Assembly (NCBI RefSeq): GCF_000427905.1
Contig: NZ_KE386603.1
Coordinates: 739,332 to 803,331, forward strand
DNA from: Thermocrispum agreste DSM 44070
GTDB lineage: Bacteria > Actinomycetota > Actinomycetes > Mycobacteriales > Pseudonocardiaceae
Length of the DNA: 64,000 bases
Reading direction: 5' to 3'
Of the stretch, positions 54,393-63,838 are shown piece after piece (position 1 is the first letter of the stretch; each line of letters opens with the position of its first letter). The notes under the pieces are model-generated. The model had not been told where the DNA came from. It made no database searches and saw nothing but the letters and a program-made list of their open reading frames with translations. The position numbers and the translations under genes are program-made.

Positions 54393-55382
54393 TCACGCGT
54401 CGGCGAGGAGCCAGGCGGCCGCGGTCACCAGTGGCAGCGCCAGCAGGCCAGCGGTCGGGGCGTCCCCGCCCAGCCGGAGGTCCAGCAGCGGCTCCAGATC
54501 CAGGTGCTGCAGCGCGACGGCGTGGGCCGGTTCGGTGGTGCTCGACGCGGCCAGCCACCAGTCGCGCGCTCCGGGCGCCAGCTCCTCCGCGACCACGGCG
54601 GCGGCCAGCACGGTCACCCCGCCCAGCAGGACCGGCGTCCGCCGGACGGCGGCCTGGATCAAAAAGCCGGTGAGCCCGGCCAGGTCGGCCCCGCCAGCGG
54701 CGGCCAGCAGCTCCATCGGCTGGGACAGCCGTGGCTTGGCGCGGCGCATGGCGTCGCGAATGGCGGAGGTCTTGCGCATCCATGCCGTGTCGTCGATGCC
54801 GGAGCCACGGCCGACCACGGCGACCGGTTCGGTGTCGGTGAGCGTGCCGATCAGCACCGCCGCCGGGGTCGTCGCGCCGGCGCCCACGCTGGAGGCGACC
54901 AGCAGGTCGGCGCCCCCGTCGACCTCCGCGTCGGCCATCTCCATGCCCTTGCGGACGGCCGATTCCGCTTCTTCTGCGGTCATGGCGTCTGCGGTGTCGA
55001 TGGGGCGGGCGGCCGGCTCCATCTCGACGACGCGTGTTCCGGCGTTCGCTGCTTGGGCGAGCGCGCCGACGGCGCCACCGCCGACATTGATCTCCGCCAC
55101 TAGCTTCCCGGCGGCGTCAGCGCCGTGGGACGACACGCCGCGTTCGGTGATTCCGTGCTCGGCCGCGAACACGACGACTCGCGGCGTTCGCAAACGGCGT
55201 GGCGGGCACGTGCCCTGACACCCGGCAAGCCACGACGCGACGGTCGCGAGCTTGCCCAAGCCCAAGGGGCCTGCCGGGGTGGCCACCGTGTCGTCGGCGC
55301 CCGCCAGGCTCAGCGCAGCGGTGCGGGCGGATCCGTCCGGAGGTTCGATGCGAGGCAGTTCCAGCACAGTCGCCGACGTCAT
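54393..55382 (-). CDS. cobT: CobT-like nicotinate-nucleotide:DMB phosphoribosyltransferase
   Basis: 329 residues aligning to CobT through PAGPLGLGKLATVASWLAG, VVVFAAEHGITERGVSSHG, VGGGAVGALA, SSVGAGATTPAAVLIG and LLGGVTVLAAAVVAEEL. It should make alpha-ribazole phosphate for cobalamin. Unusual: the usual C-terminal LGEGTGA or LGEGSGA block, holding the catalytic Glu, reads LRLGGDAPTAGLLALPL. Also GIGNTT reads GAGATT. ATG overlaps the DUF3043 stop (ATGA). Partner cobS is not nearby. Family good, activity uncertain. Confidence 0.8.
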   Translation of the reverse strand: MTSATVLELPRIEPPDGSARTAALSLAGADDTVATPAGPLGLGKLATVASWLAGCQGTCPPRRLRTPRVVVFAAEHGITERGVSSHGADAAGKLVAEINVGGGAVGALAQAANAGTRVVEMEPAARPIDTADAMTAEEAESAVRKGMEMADAEVDGGADLLVASSVGAGATTPAAVLIGTLTDTEPVAVVGRGSGIDDTAWMRKTSAIRDAMRRAKPRLSQPMELLAAAGGADLAGLTGFLIQAAVRRTPVLLGGVTVLAAAVVAEELAPGARDWWLAASSTTEPAHAVALQHLDLEPLLDLRLGGDAPTAGLLALPLVTAAAWLLADA

Positions 55383-56041
55383 ACCGGGATCTCGTCACCC
55401 GGCTTCACCCGGGGACGCGGGATGCGCAGCTTGCGCAGCTGGGTGGCCCGGATGAAGCAGTACCAGCCGATCGACCGGCCCTTGATGGTCTCCTTCGGGA
55501 ACTTCTCCCTGGCCAGCCTGGTGATCCGGCGCCCGTTGTAGAACGCCTCCATGATCATGGCCAGCAGCAGGATCATGCACGTCGACGTGATCACCTGCTG
55601 CACCACCAGGTTGGGGAACAGCGTGGAGACGAACATCACCAGCGCCATCGGCATGAACAGCCCGAGCAGGTTGCGGCGCGAGTCCACGCAGTCGCGCGCG
55701 AACGCCTTGACCGGTCCGCGGTCGTGCGGCGCGAGATACCGCTCGTCGCCGGCCAGCATGCGTTCCCGCCGCTCCCGCCGCAGTGCCTTGAGCTCTTCCT
55801 TGCTCACCGGGTTGGCCTTGCGCAGCTCCCGGTTGCGCCTGATGGCCTCCCGCGTGGTCTTCGGCGGCGGGGGGACCGGGCCGCGGCGCCTTCCTTCGGC
55901 TTCCCGGCGCGACGGCGTCGGGCGCCCCTTCTTGGGGGTGTAGCCCCGGCGATTGTGGGGTTGCGCACTTTCCTCGTCGTGCTCGGGGGCCTCGGCGTCC
56001 TTGGTGTCCGTCGATGAACTGCCTTTACGCAAGAACCTCAC
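55379..56041 (-). CDS. DUF3043 membrane protein
   Basis: 220 residues: a charged N-terminal half with Arg/Pro (RRGYTPKKGRPTPSRREAEGRR) then two or three membrane helices (LGLFMPMALVMFVSTLF, QVITSTCMILLLAMIM) and a basic end. Actinobacterial DUF3043; function unknown. GTG 56041 sits 6 bases after a TAGGCT box (56053-56048), so leaderless. Coupled to cobT by an ATGA overlap. Confidence 0.88.
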   Translation of the reverse strand: MRFLRKGSSSTDTKDAEAPEHDEESAQPHNRRGYTPKKGRPTPSRREAEGRRRGPVPPPPKTTREAIRRNRELRKANPVSKEELKALRRERRERMLAGDERYLAPHDRGPVKAFARDCVDSRRNLLGLFMPMALVMFVSTLFPNLVVQQVITSTCMILLLAMIMEAFYNGRRITRLAREKFPKETIKGRSIGWYCFIRATQLRKLRIPRPRVKPGDEIPV

Positions 56042-56047
56042 GATCCC

Positions 56048-56053
56048 AGCCTA
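56048..56053 (-). promoter_or_regulatory. -10 box TAGGCT of the DUF3043-cobT pair, leaderless
   Basis: TAGGCT, 6 bases, then GTG 56041. Fits the pattern found at yaaA, lipB and the gene at 15920 but with one base less spacing. Confidence 0.5.
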
Positions 56054-56208
56054 TGGCACCGTCACCCGGATTGGTTCAGCAGGAGCGGCGGATGTGTCAC
56101 CATGGACGCAGAAGCAGACGTATACCGGGTAGCGGTCGGACCAGGCTGGGAACAGATCGCACGGCCGCGGCGTTGCCCCAGATGTACGCGCACGACCCAA
56201 GGAGAGTC

Positions 56209-56574
56209 ATGACGACTGCTGAGCAGACCGGGACGAAAACCGAGCAGACGCACGGCGTCGTGTTGACCGAGGCTGCGGCGGCCAAGGCGAAGGCGTTGCT
56301 GGAGCAGGAGGGCCGCGACGACATGCACCTGCGGCTCGCGGTGCAGCCCGGCGGCTGCGCCGGTCTGCGCTACCAGCTGTTCTTCGACGAGCGGGAGCTG
56401 GACGGCGACCTGTTCCGCGAGTTCGACGGGCTGCGCGTGGCGGTGGACCGGATGAGCGCCCCGTACGTGGACGGCGCGGTCATCGACTTCGTGGACACTA
56501 TCGAGAAGCAGGGGTTCACGATCGACAACCCGAACGCCACGGGTTCCTGCGCCTGCGGCGACAGCTTCAACTGA
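56209..56574 (+). CDS. Iron-sulfur assembly protein of the HesB/IscA/ErpA family
   Basis: 121 residues with all three conserved cysteines: Cys50 (PGGCAGLRY), Cys114 and Cys116 (CACGDSF). A-type carrier that passes [Fe-S] clusters to targets such as LipA. ATG 56209 follows AAGGAG by 4 bases; the frame is open upstream without support. Same location as Rv2204c relative to adoK and cobT. Confidence 0.94.
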   Translation: MTTAEQTGTKTEQTHGVVLTEAAAAKAKALLEQEGRDDMHLRLAVQPGGCAGLRYQLFFDERELDGDLFREFDGLRVAVDRMSAPYVDGAVIDFVDTIEKQGFTIDNPNATGSCACGDSFN

Positions 56575-56662
56575 GCCGCCCGCGCCGGCTGGCGCCCGGA
56601 TGAGGTCGTCGGCCGGTTCGTGTTGAGAACGACGCCCTCGATGGCGCTGTCGACGAGCCTGC

Positions 56663-56738
56663 ACGTGTCGCCCGCGTGCGGCGGCCGACTTCGTCGAGAA
56701 CCGATCGGCGGCGACCTACTGGACGTGTCGCCCGCGTG
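56663..56738. repeat. Direct repeat ACGTGTCGCCCGCGTG, 60-base spacing
   Basis: 16-base direct repeat at 56663 and 56723, in non-coding DNA between the HesB gene and adoK. Spacing matches other repeats in this window (59-63). Confidence 0.65.
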
Positions 56739-56815
56739 GGTCGGCGTGCCCTGGTAACCCATCCGTGCGACAGTGGTTCGCGCGACCGGTATTTTCCGGC
56801 GTTGATGCGAGTTAA

Positions 56816-57871
<1,056 letters not shown>

Positions 57872-57886
57872 TCCGCACAGCACCAC

Positions 57887-58903
57887 TCACGGCAGCAGCA
57901 CCATGCTGTCGCCGAACTCGTGCCACAACAGGCGGTGCTCCACCGCGTCGGCATAGGCGGCGTCGACCAGTTCCTTCCCCGCCACGGCATCCAGCAGGCT
58001 CAGATGACTGGCCTGCGGGTCGTGCAAGCCGGTGATCAGTCCGGAGACCACCCGGGCGGGACGATCCGGTCCGAGCACGAGATCCGTCCAGCCGCTCGTG
58101 CCGCGCTCGTGCCCGGCCGATTCCAGCGCACGCACCACCGTGGTGCCGACCGCGATCACCCGCCGCCCGCCGGCGCGCGCCAGCGCGACGAGCCGTGCGG
58201 TGGCGTCCGGGACGATGAACGGCTCGGGCGTGGGCGGTTCGTGCACCTCGGGGCTGGACACCCCGGCGTGCAGTACGACCGGCGCCACGATCACCCCGCG
58301 GGCCATCAGTCGCACCAGGAGCTCGGCGGTGAACGGACGGCCTGCGCTGGGCATCTCGGCGCTGCCCGGTTCGGTCGCATAAACCGTCTGGTACGCGGCG
58401 AGCGGAAATGCGCCGCCCATGTACCCGTAGGTGATGGGACGGCCGTAGCTGCGCAAGTACTCGGTGCGCGAGACGGCAGGGGCGGTCGTCGCGCGCCACA
58501 GCCGAGACTCTGCGGCATCCGCGTCCGGGTACGGCACGATCAGCTTGAGCAGCACCTCGCCCGGCAGCCGCACGTGTTCCCCCGGCGCGACACCGGAGCG
58601 CCATCCCGTGCCGTCCGGTTCACGAAGTTCGACGACCCAGTCGCCGTTGTCCAGTTCCAGCGCGACGTGCACCGGCAGCGTGCCGTCCCGGTACTGCCCG
58701 TCGACGGCGGCAGGCAGGGTGGCGGAGGTGTTGACGACCAGCAGGTCGCCGGGGGCCAGCCAGGCAGGCAGATCGCGGAACCGGGTCAGGTGCCTGCCGG
58801 ACCGGGTGGCGACGAGGAGCCGCACGTCGTCGCGCTCGAAACCGCGCCATTCCGGTGGGGCGGTGGCCTCGGCCGACTCGGGCACGGCGAACCGGGTGCT
58901 CAT
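57887..58903 (-). CDS. QueA-like S-adenosylmethionine:tRNA ribosyltransferase-isomerase
   Basis: 338 residues with QueA motifs: GDLLVVNTSATLPA, GRPITYGYM, EMPSAGRPFTAELL, LHAGVSSPEVHEPPTPEPF and GTTVVRALES. In E. coli QueA makes epoxyqueuosine from SAM. Actinobacterial queA-like genes often occur without queC/D/E/F or tgt, as here, so another product is possible. ATG overlaps the SDR stop (ATGA), so the two are coexpressed from the MerR-type promoter. Confidence 0.85.
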   Translation of the reverse strand: MSTRFAVPESAEATAPPEWRGFERDDVRLLVATRSGRHLTRFRDLPAWLAPGDLLVVNTSATLPAAVDGQYRDGTLPVHVALELDNGDWVVELREPDGTGWRSGVAPGEHVRLPGEVLLKLIVPYPDADAAESRLWRATTAPAVSRTEYLRSYGRPITYGYMGGAFPLAAYQTVYATEPGSAEMPSAGRPFTAELLVRLMARGVIVAPVVLHAGVSSPEVHEPPTPEPFIVPDATARLVALARAGGRRVIAVGTTVVRALESAGHERGTSGWTDLVLGPDRPARVVSGLITGLHDPQASHLSLLDAVAGKELVDAAYADAVEHRLLWHEFGDSMVLLP

Positions 58904-59628
58904 GACGGCACCGCCGCGGGGAGCTCGGTTGCGCGGTAGCGGCCGCTGGGCAGGGCGCCGTCGAACAGTGGCTGCATTGCGGCGGCCACGCCGCCCGGAT
59001 CGGCCCGGTCGGAGATGTCCTCGCCGGGGAAGGCCGCTTGGTGCATCGCGGTGTTCATGTCGCCAGGGTCGACCGCGTACACCCGCAGATCGAGTTCCTC
59101 CTCGGCCAGCACGGCCGACACCTGATCGAGCGCGGCCTTGCTCGCACCGTAGCCGCCCCAGCCGGGATAGGCGGCTTCGGCGGCATCCGAGCTGATGTTG
59201 ATCACCCGGCCTCGTGCCGTGCGTAGCTGGGGGAGGAGTTCCGCGGTCAGCCGCACCGGTGCAAGCACGTTGACCTCGAAGATCCTGTGCAGTTCGGCCG
59301 CCGTGACGGTGTCGAGCCTGGCCCCGGGCAGCGACGGGCTCGGTCCGAGTTCGCTGGCGTTGTTCACCAGCATGGCTGTGCCACCGGCGGCACGGGCGGC
59401 TTCGGCCAGCCGGCGGCGGTGGTCGGCATCGGCGACGTCGCCGGGCACGGCGGTGACGAGCTCGTTCGCCAGGTTCGCCAGGGCGTCTTTCAGCCGGGCG
59501 GCGTTTCGTGCGTCGGCGACGACATGCCACCCGTGACGGGTGAGCGCGGTGGTCACGGCCAGCCCGAGGCCGGCGGAGGCCCCGGTGACGACGGCCACCG
59601 GGGCCTTGGTGGAAGTGCGATGAGTCAT
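58900..59628 (-). CDS. Short-chain dehydrogenase/reductase
   Basis: 242 residues, classical SDR: TGASAGLGLAV, LVNNASELG, catalytic NISSDAAEAAYPGWGGYGASKAAL (Ser, Tyr and Lys present). Substrate unknown. First gene of an SDR-queA operon; ATG 59628 sits 6 bases after the -10 of the MerR-type promoter, so leaderless. Confidence 0.9.
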   Translation of the reverse strand: MTHRTSTKAPVAVVTGASAGLGLAVTTALTRHGWHVVADARNAARLKDALANLANELVTAVPGDVADADHRRRLAEAARAAGGTAMLVNNASELGPSPSLPGARLDTVTAAELHRIFEVNVLAPVRLTAELLPQLRTARGRVINISSDAAEAAYPGWGGYGASKAALDQVSAVLAEEELDLRVYAVDPGDMNTAMHQAAFPGEDISDRADPGGVAAAMQPLFDGALPSGRYRATELPAAVPS

Positions 59629-59634
59629 GCCCCC

Positions 59635-59665
59635 ATCGTCAAACTTCGACTTAAGTCGAGGTCAA
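59635..59665 (-). promoter_or_regulatory. MerR-type promoter with 19-bp spacer and palindrome
   Basis: TTGACC (59665-59660) and GACGAT (59640-59635) are 19 bases apart, the unusual spacing that MerR-family activators correct by twisting DNA. TCGACTTAAGTCGA, a perfect 14-bp palindrome (59646-59659), fills the spacer. It drives the SDR-queA pair. The -35 overlaps the stop of the fatty-acid hydroxylase. No merR gene lies in this window. Confidence 0.65.
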
Positions 59666-60360
59666 GGCGTGCCGTGCAGGTTTTTCGCCGTCGGCGACGT
59701 CGGCACCGTCGCCGGGTCGGGATACGTGCCCAGAATCCGGTCCGCGGTGCCGCTGGTGGTGACCGTGAACCAGTAGTGCTCGTTCTTGTAGTGATGACGC
59801 CGGTGGTTGCGCCACACCGCTCGGTAGATGCGGCCCCGTGGCTTGTAGTCACTGTGGATCAGGTAGTGGGTCCACTCGTACCCCAGCCCGAGCGCGAACA
59901 CGCCGACGACGAAGGTCAGCCCGGTGCCGGTGCGCGGGAACGCGACCAGCCCGATCACCACGGTGCCGATCAGCAACCAGATCAGCGCCTGCCAGGGAAT
60001 GAACACCAGGGGGATGTCACGCGGATCGGCGTGGTGCTCCCGGTGCTTGCGGGCGAGCAGCGAGTCGAGTCGGATCGGGCCCAGCTTGCGGGGCTTCCAG
60101 TGCAGGATCACCACGTGCACGACCCACTCGAAGAACGGGAAGACCGCCAGCATGATCGCAGGCACGAGTGCGTCATTCCACGTCCACTCGCCCACCGCGA
60201 GGCGGGCCACCACCGCGGCGGCCAGCGACGTGCAGATCATCCACGGCGAGGGGTGACGCCAGAACTCCCTGGCCGCCTCCCCCAGCGTGATCGTCTTGCG
60301 CGAGCGGCGCAGCGCTTCCTCGTCGGCGCGAACGCGGGCGCGGGCTTCCGGCTCGTTCAT
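59662..60360 (-). CDS. Fatty acid hydroxylase / sterol desaturase family protein
   Basis: 232 residues with four membrane helices and the three His-rich iron-binding boxes: ARKHREHH, EWTHYLIHSDY, RNHRRHHYKNEHYWF. Diiron hydroxylase or desaturase; could act on fatty acids or carotenoids. ATG overlaps the stop of the FadR-type regulator (ATGA), so both are coexpressed. Confidence 0.9.
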   Translation of the reverse strand: MNEPEARARVRADEEALRRSRKTITLGEAAREFWRHPSPWMICTSLAAAVVARLAVGEWTWNDALVPAIMLAVFPFFEWVVHVVILHWKPRKLGPIRLDSLLARKHREHHADPRDIPLVFIPWQALIWLLIGTVVIGLVAFPRTGTGLTFVVGVFALGLGYEWTHYLIHSDYKPRGRIYRAVWRNHRRHHYKNEHYWFTVTTSGTADRILGTYPDPATVPTSPTAKNLHGTP

Positions 60361-61076
60361 GATTGCTCCAGGTGACGCAGTGCGGTGAACATCCGTTCGG
60401 TGGCCGGGGTGAGCAGATCGACCGCGCGGTCGCGTGCCTGGCGGGCGTCGCCCGCCGTGACGGCGGCGGCCAAGGCGCGGTAGGCGTCGGTGCGGTCGAC
60501 TTCGGCGGCCATGATCGTGGTGAGGGCGTCGACCGCAGGCAGGTACGCGGCCCGCAGGCCGTTGAACATCAGGCGGAACACGATCGACGAAGCGCCTTCG
60601 ACCAGCACGTCCCAGAAGTCGAGGGCCCGGTGCTGGCGTCGTACCGGGTCGTCGGCGGCCACCAGCGCGGCAATGACCGCGTCGAGGTCGCCGGCCAGCC
60701 GCGGGCCGGATCGTTCCGCGGCCAGCTCGGCGATCTTGGGCGCGATGTGCAGCCGGGCCTCCATGATGCTGCGCACCACACCGATGTCGACCTGGCCGCC
60801 GGGCATCAGCAGCCGGGGGAGCAGGTCCAGGCCCGCGTGCTTGCGGTAGTCGAGCACCGTCGTGCTCTCACCCTGGCGCACGTCGACGAGCTTGGCCTGC
60901 GCCATGCGTTGCAGCGCCTCGCGCACCGCAGGCCGGGAAACCCCGAGCGCTTCGGCCAGCTTGCGCTCGCTGGGCAGTGCCTCGCCCGGGCCGAGTGTGC
61001 CCTCGACCATCTCGGTCAACAACCGCTCGAACACCTCGTCCGGGACCGAGCGGCGGGAGATCGGCTGCAAGTTCAT
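60357..61076 (-). CDS. GntR-family regulator, FadR/FCD type
   Basis: 239 residues. N-terminal winged helix (LPSERKLAEALGVSRPAVREALQRM) and a helical FCD ligand domain. Sits directly before a fatty-acid hydroxylase gene with overlapping stop and start, so it probably controls that gene and itself. ATG 61076 starts MNLQPISRRSVPDEVFERLL; a FadR-like operator lies 39 bases upstream. Confidence 0.9.
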   Translation of the reverse strand: MNLQPISRRSVPDEVFERLLTEMVEGTLGPGEALPSERKLAEALGVSRPAVREALQRMAQAKLVDVRQGESTTVLDYRKHAGLDLLPRLLMPGGQVDIGVVRSIMEARLHIAPKIAELAAERSGPRLAGDLDAVIAALVAADDPVRRQHRALDFWDVLVEGASSIVFRLMFNGLRAAYLPAVDALTTIMAAEVDRTDAYRALAAAVTAGDARQARDRAVDLLTPATERMFTALRHLEQS

Positions 61077-61114
61077 GCGCAGAACGGTAGGAGGCAAGAC
61101 CGGCAGAGGTCAAG

Positions 61115-61125
61115 TGGTATGACCA
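61115..61125. promoter_or_regulatory. FadR-like operator TGGTATGACCA
   Basis: TGGT-ATG-ACCA, matching the TGGTNNNACCA consensus of FadR-type GntR proteins, 39 bases before the GntR start. Likely autoregulatory. Confidence 0.6.
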
Positions 61126-61719
61126 GTTTCGTGGGAGGCGGCAGCCAAAAGGGCCGGTGTCAGGGGTTGAGGAACGCGTGATCTCCGAAGAGGCGATCCG
61201 ACGACGCACCTTCGCCCAACCGCGGGCAGCTTCCACGGCAGCCGCCACACCCACGACGGCGCCGACTACGACCAAGCCACACCCAGGCAGGCGCCGACTA
61301 CGAACAAACTCGGACGGTCTACAGCACAGTGCGTCCCGTCCGCGGATGATCGCCAAGCGCGCGGACGTCGACGACGTGCGCACTGCGTTGCACTACGAGC
61401 GCCAACGGGCTGTCCGTCGCCGTCCGGGGTGTGGGCACGCGTCGCGGGCGCCAGCCTGGTCGAGGTCGTGGAGATCGGGTTGCCCGGGCTCGACCACCTC
61501 AATGTCGTCGGAGATGAGGGCGTCAGCGGCTTCGGCTCGGAGAACTGCCGGCGGCTGGCGAGGATCAAGGCGCCCCGCGCCCCGGAGAAGTGTTCCGCTG
61601 GCACAACGTGCTGCCCTCCAGGCGGGCCGCCGGAGACCTCAGAAGCCCGTGCCTGCCCCGTGCCGAGGCGATGCGTCGACGGTCGGCGTCGGCACGGCGA
61701 GCGGCGATCACGGTTCGGA
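61126..61719. other. Intergenic region holding a pseudogene remnant
   Basis: About 590 bases between the GntR gene and the asnB stop. The left 200 bases have short direct repeats (GGCGCCGACTACGA twice near 61258 and 61282). The right part contains the BBE oxidase remnant. No intact gene supported. Confidence 0.45.
61346..61619 (+). pseudogene. Remnant of FAD-linked (berberine-bridge-type) oxidase
   Basis: Fragments of a PCMH/BBE flavoprotein appear in order but in shifting frames: ADVDDVRTALHYER (frame 1), then ANGLSVAVRGVGT one frame over (the classic nucleotide-binding segment), then FGSENCRRLARIKA, and finally VFRWHNVLPS (shifted again), which is the typical C-terminal end of the family. 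About 330 codons of the middle are missing and at least two frameshifts are needed, so the gene is dead. Confidence 0.55.
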
Positions 61720-63639
61720 TCAGATCTTGACCGGGTAGTGCGGCTCCGGCACCTCGGGCTTGATCCGTTCCTCGACGAAGATGCCGTGCCAGAGCATGAA
61801 CACCAGCAGCGCCCACAGCTGACGGCTGCGGTCGTGCGGGCCGGCCCGGTGCTCGTCGAGCAGCCCGAGCACGGCCTGCTTGTCCAGCAGCTCGTCGGTG
61901 CCGGACTCGGTGATGATGGTGCGCGCCCAGTCGTACATCTCGTCCCGCAGCCAGTGCCGGATCGGCACCGGGAAGCCCAGCTTCCTGCGGTTCAGAACGT
62001 GCGCGGGGACGATCTCGGCGAGCGCGCGCCGCAGCGCGTACTTGGTCGTCTCCTTGGTGATCTTCTGCTCGAGCGGGATGGTCGACGCCACCCGGAACAC
62101 CTCGGCGTCCAGGAACGGGACCCGCAGCTCCAGCGAGTTGGCCATGGTCATCTTGTCCGCCTTGACCAGGATGTCGCCGCGCAGCCAGGTGAACAGGTCG
62201 ACGTGCTGCATCCGGGCGACCGGGTCCCAGCCCTCGGACAGCCGGTACGGCTCCGCCGTCACGTCGGCGTGGCCGACGTTGTCGTCGAACGTGCGCAGCA
62301 CCCGGCGTAGCTGGTCGTCGCGGAAGATGCGCGCGTTGCCGTAGTAGCGCTCCTCCAGCGTCAGCGACCCGCGCCGCAGCAGGTCCTTGCCCTTGGTGCC
62401 CTCCGGGATGCGCTGCGAGATCTTGCCCAGCGCACGGCGCATCGCACCGGGGACCTTCTCGAACGCGCGCAGCGAGATCGGCTCCCGGTAGATGGTGTAG
62501 CCGCCGAACAGCTCGTCCGAGCCCTCGCCGGAGAGCACCACCTTGACGTGCTTGCGCGCCTCCCGTGCGATGAACCACAGCGGCACCAGCGCCGGGTCGG
62601 CGACCGGATCGTCCAGGTACCAGACGATCAGTGGCAGCGCCTCCATCATCTCCTCGGCGTTGACCGTGCGCACCACGTGCTTGACGCCGATCGCCGCCGC
62701 CGACTCCGCGGCCACGTCGACCTCGGAATACCCTTCCCGCTCGAAGCCGGTGGTGAACGTGATCAGGTCCGGGTTGTGCTCCTTGGCCAGCGCCGCGATC
62801 GCGGTGGAGTCGATGCCGCCGGACAGGAAGGCCCCGACGGTGACGTCGGCCCGCATGTGCTTGGCCACCGAGTCACGCATCGCCTCGGCGATGCGGTGGT
62901 GCAGCTCGGCGGGTTCGTCCACCGGTGTGGCGTTGAACACGGGGTGGAAGTAGCGGCGGATGTCCGGTTCGCCGCCCGGGCGCAACGTGAACAGGCACCC
63001 GGATTCCACCCGGCGGATCGCGGTGTGCAGGGTCTCCGGTTCCGGCACGTACTGCAGCACCAGGTAGTGCTGCAGCGCCGTGCGGTCCAGCTCCTTGGCC
63101 ATGCCGAGCTGCGGGGCTAGCTCGAGCAGCGACTTCTTCTCGCTGGCGAACGCGGTGCCGCCCGGTCCGGTGGCGTAGAACAGCGGCTTGATGCCGAACG
63201 GGTCGCGGGCGCCGAACACCACACGTTCCTGGGAGTCCCAGATCAGGAAGGCGAACATCCCGCGCAGCCGGGACACCGCCTCCTCGCCCCAGTGGTGGTA
63301 GGCGGCGACGATGGCCTCGCTGTCGCCCGAGGTGTGGAACACCGCGCCGTGCTTGTCGGCCAGCTCGGCGCGCAGTTCCAGGTAGTTGTAGATCTCGCCG
63401 TTGAACAGCAGCGTGTAGCGCTGCGGCGACTCGGGCGGGCCCCAGGTCAGCGGCTGATGCGAGTGCTCGACGTCGATGATGGACAGCCGGTTGAAGCCGA
63501 ACACCACCTCGGCGTCGGCCCAGGTCCGGTTCTCGTCCGGGCCGCGGTGCCGCTGACAGCGCAGTGCAGCGCCGACCGCCGGCCGCGCCTCGGCGGCGTC
63601 ATCCGTGTTGGTGCAGATCAATCCGAGCAGGCCGCACAC
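61720..63639 (-). CDS. asnB: Asparagine synthase (glutamine-hydrolysing)
   Basis: 639 residues. The GTG start is followed at once by Cys2 (VCGLLGLICT), the N-terminal nucleophile of the glutaminase domain; LFNGEIYNYLELR and RDPFGIKPL are typical. The synthetase part has SGGIDSTAIAAL (pyrophosphate loop) and LSGEGSDELFGGY. GTG 63639 is forced by the need for Cys at position 2; longer frames are excluded. Divergent from ctaC, as in M. tuberculosis. Confidence 0.95.
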   Translation of the reverse strand: MCGLLGLICTNTDDAAEARPAVGAALRCQRHRGPDENRTWADAEVVFGFNRLSIIDVEHSHQPLTWGPPESPQRYTLLFNGEIYNYLELRAELADKHGAVFHTSGDSEAIVAAYHHWGEEAVSRLRGMFAFLIWDSQERVVFGARDPFGIKPLFYATGPGGTAFASEKKSLLELAPQLGMAKELDRTALQHYLVLQYVPEPETLHTAIRRVESGCLFTLRPGGEPDIRRYFHPVFNATPVDEPAELHHRIAEAMRDSVAKHMRADVTVGAFLSGGIDSTAIAALAKEHNPDLITFTTGFEREGYSEVDVAAESAAAIGVKHVVRTVNAEEMMEALPLIVWYLDDPVADPALVPLWFIAREARKHVKVVLSGEGSDELFGGYTIYREPISLRAFEKVPGAMRRALGKISQRIPEGTKGKDLLRRGSLTLEERYYGNARIFRDDQLRRVLRTFDDNVGHADVTAEPYRLSEGWDPVARMQHVDLFTWLRGDILVKADKMTMANSLELRVPFLDAEVFRVASTIPLEQKITKETTKYALRRALAEIVPAHVLNRRKLGFPVPIRHWLRDEMYDWARTIITESGTDELLDKQAVLGLLDEHRAGPHDRSRQLWALLVFMLWHGIFVEERIKPEVPEPHYPVKI

Positions 63640-63838
63640 GCTTCGTCCCACACTCCCAGGCCGTCGATGCCACAAAGCTGCCGAAGCCGTGACAAGCTGT
63701 GACAGCTGTCAGTGAAGTATGCCCGCTCACAAACCCGGCCCGGCTGGATGCCCCACCGCGGGCGCGTCTGCGATATTCGGCTAGGCTCCCGAATTGATCC
63801 ACCGTAGTTCTCGGACTGGCACACCTAGGAGGCGCGGC

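Noticed and set aside
59646-59659. Rho-independent terminator
   Set aside because: The palindrome is short, lacks a T-tract, and sits exactly between -35 and -10 elements; promoter operator is the better reading.
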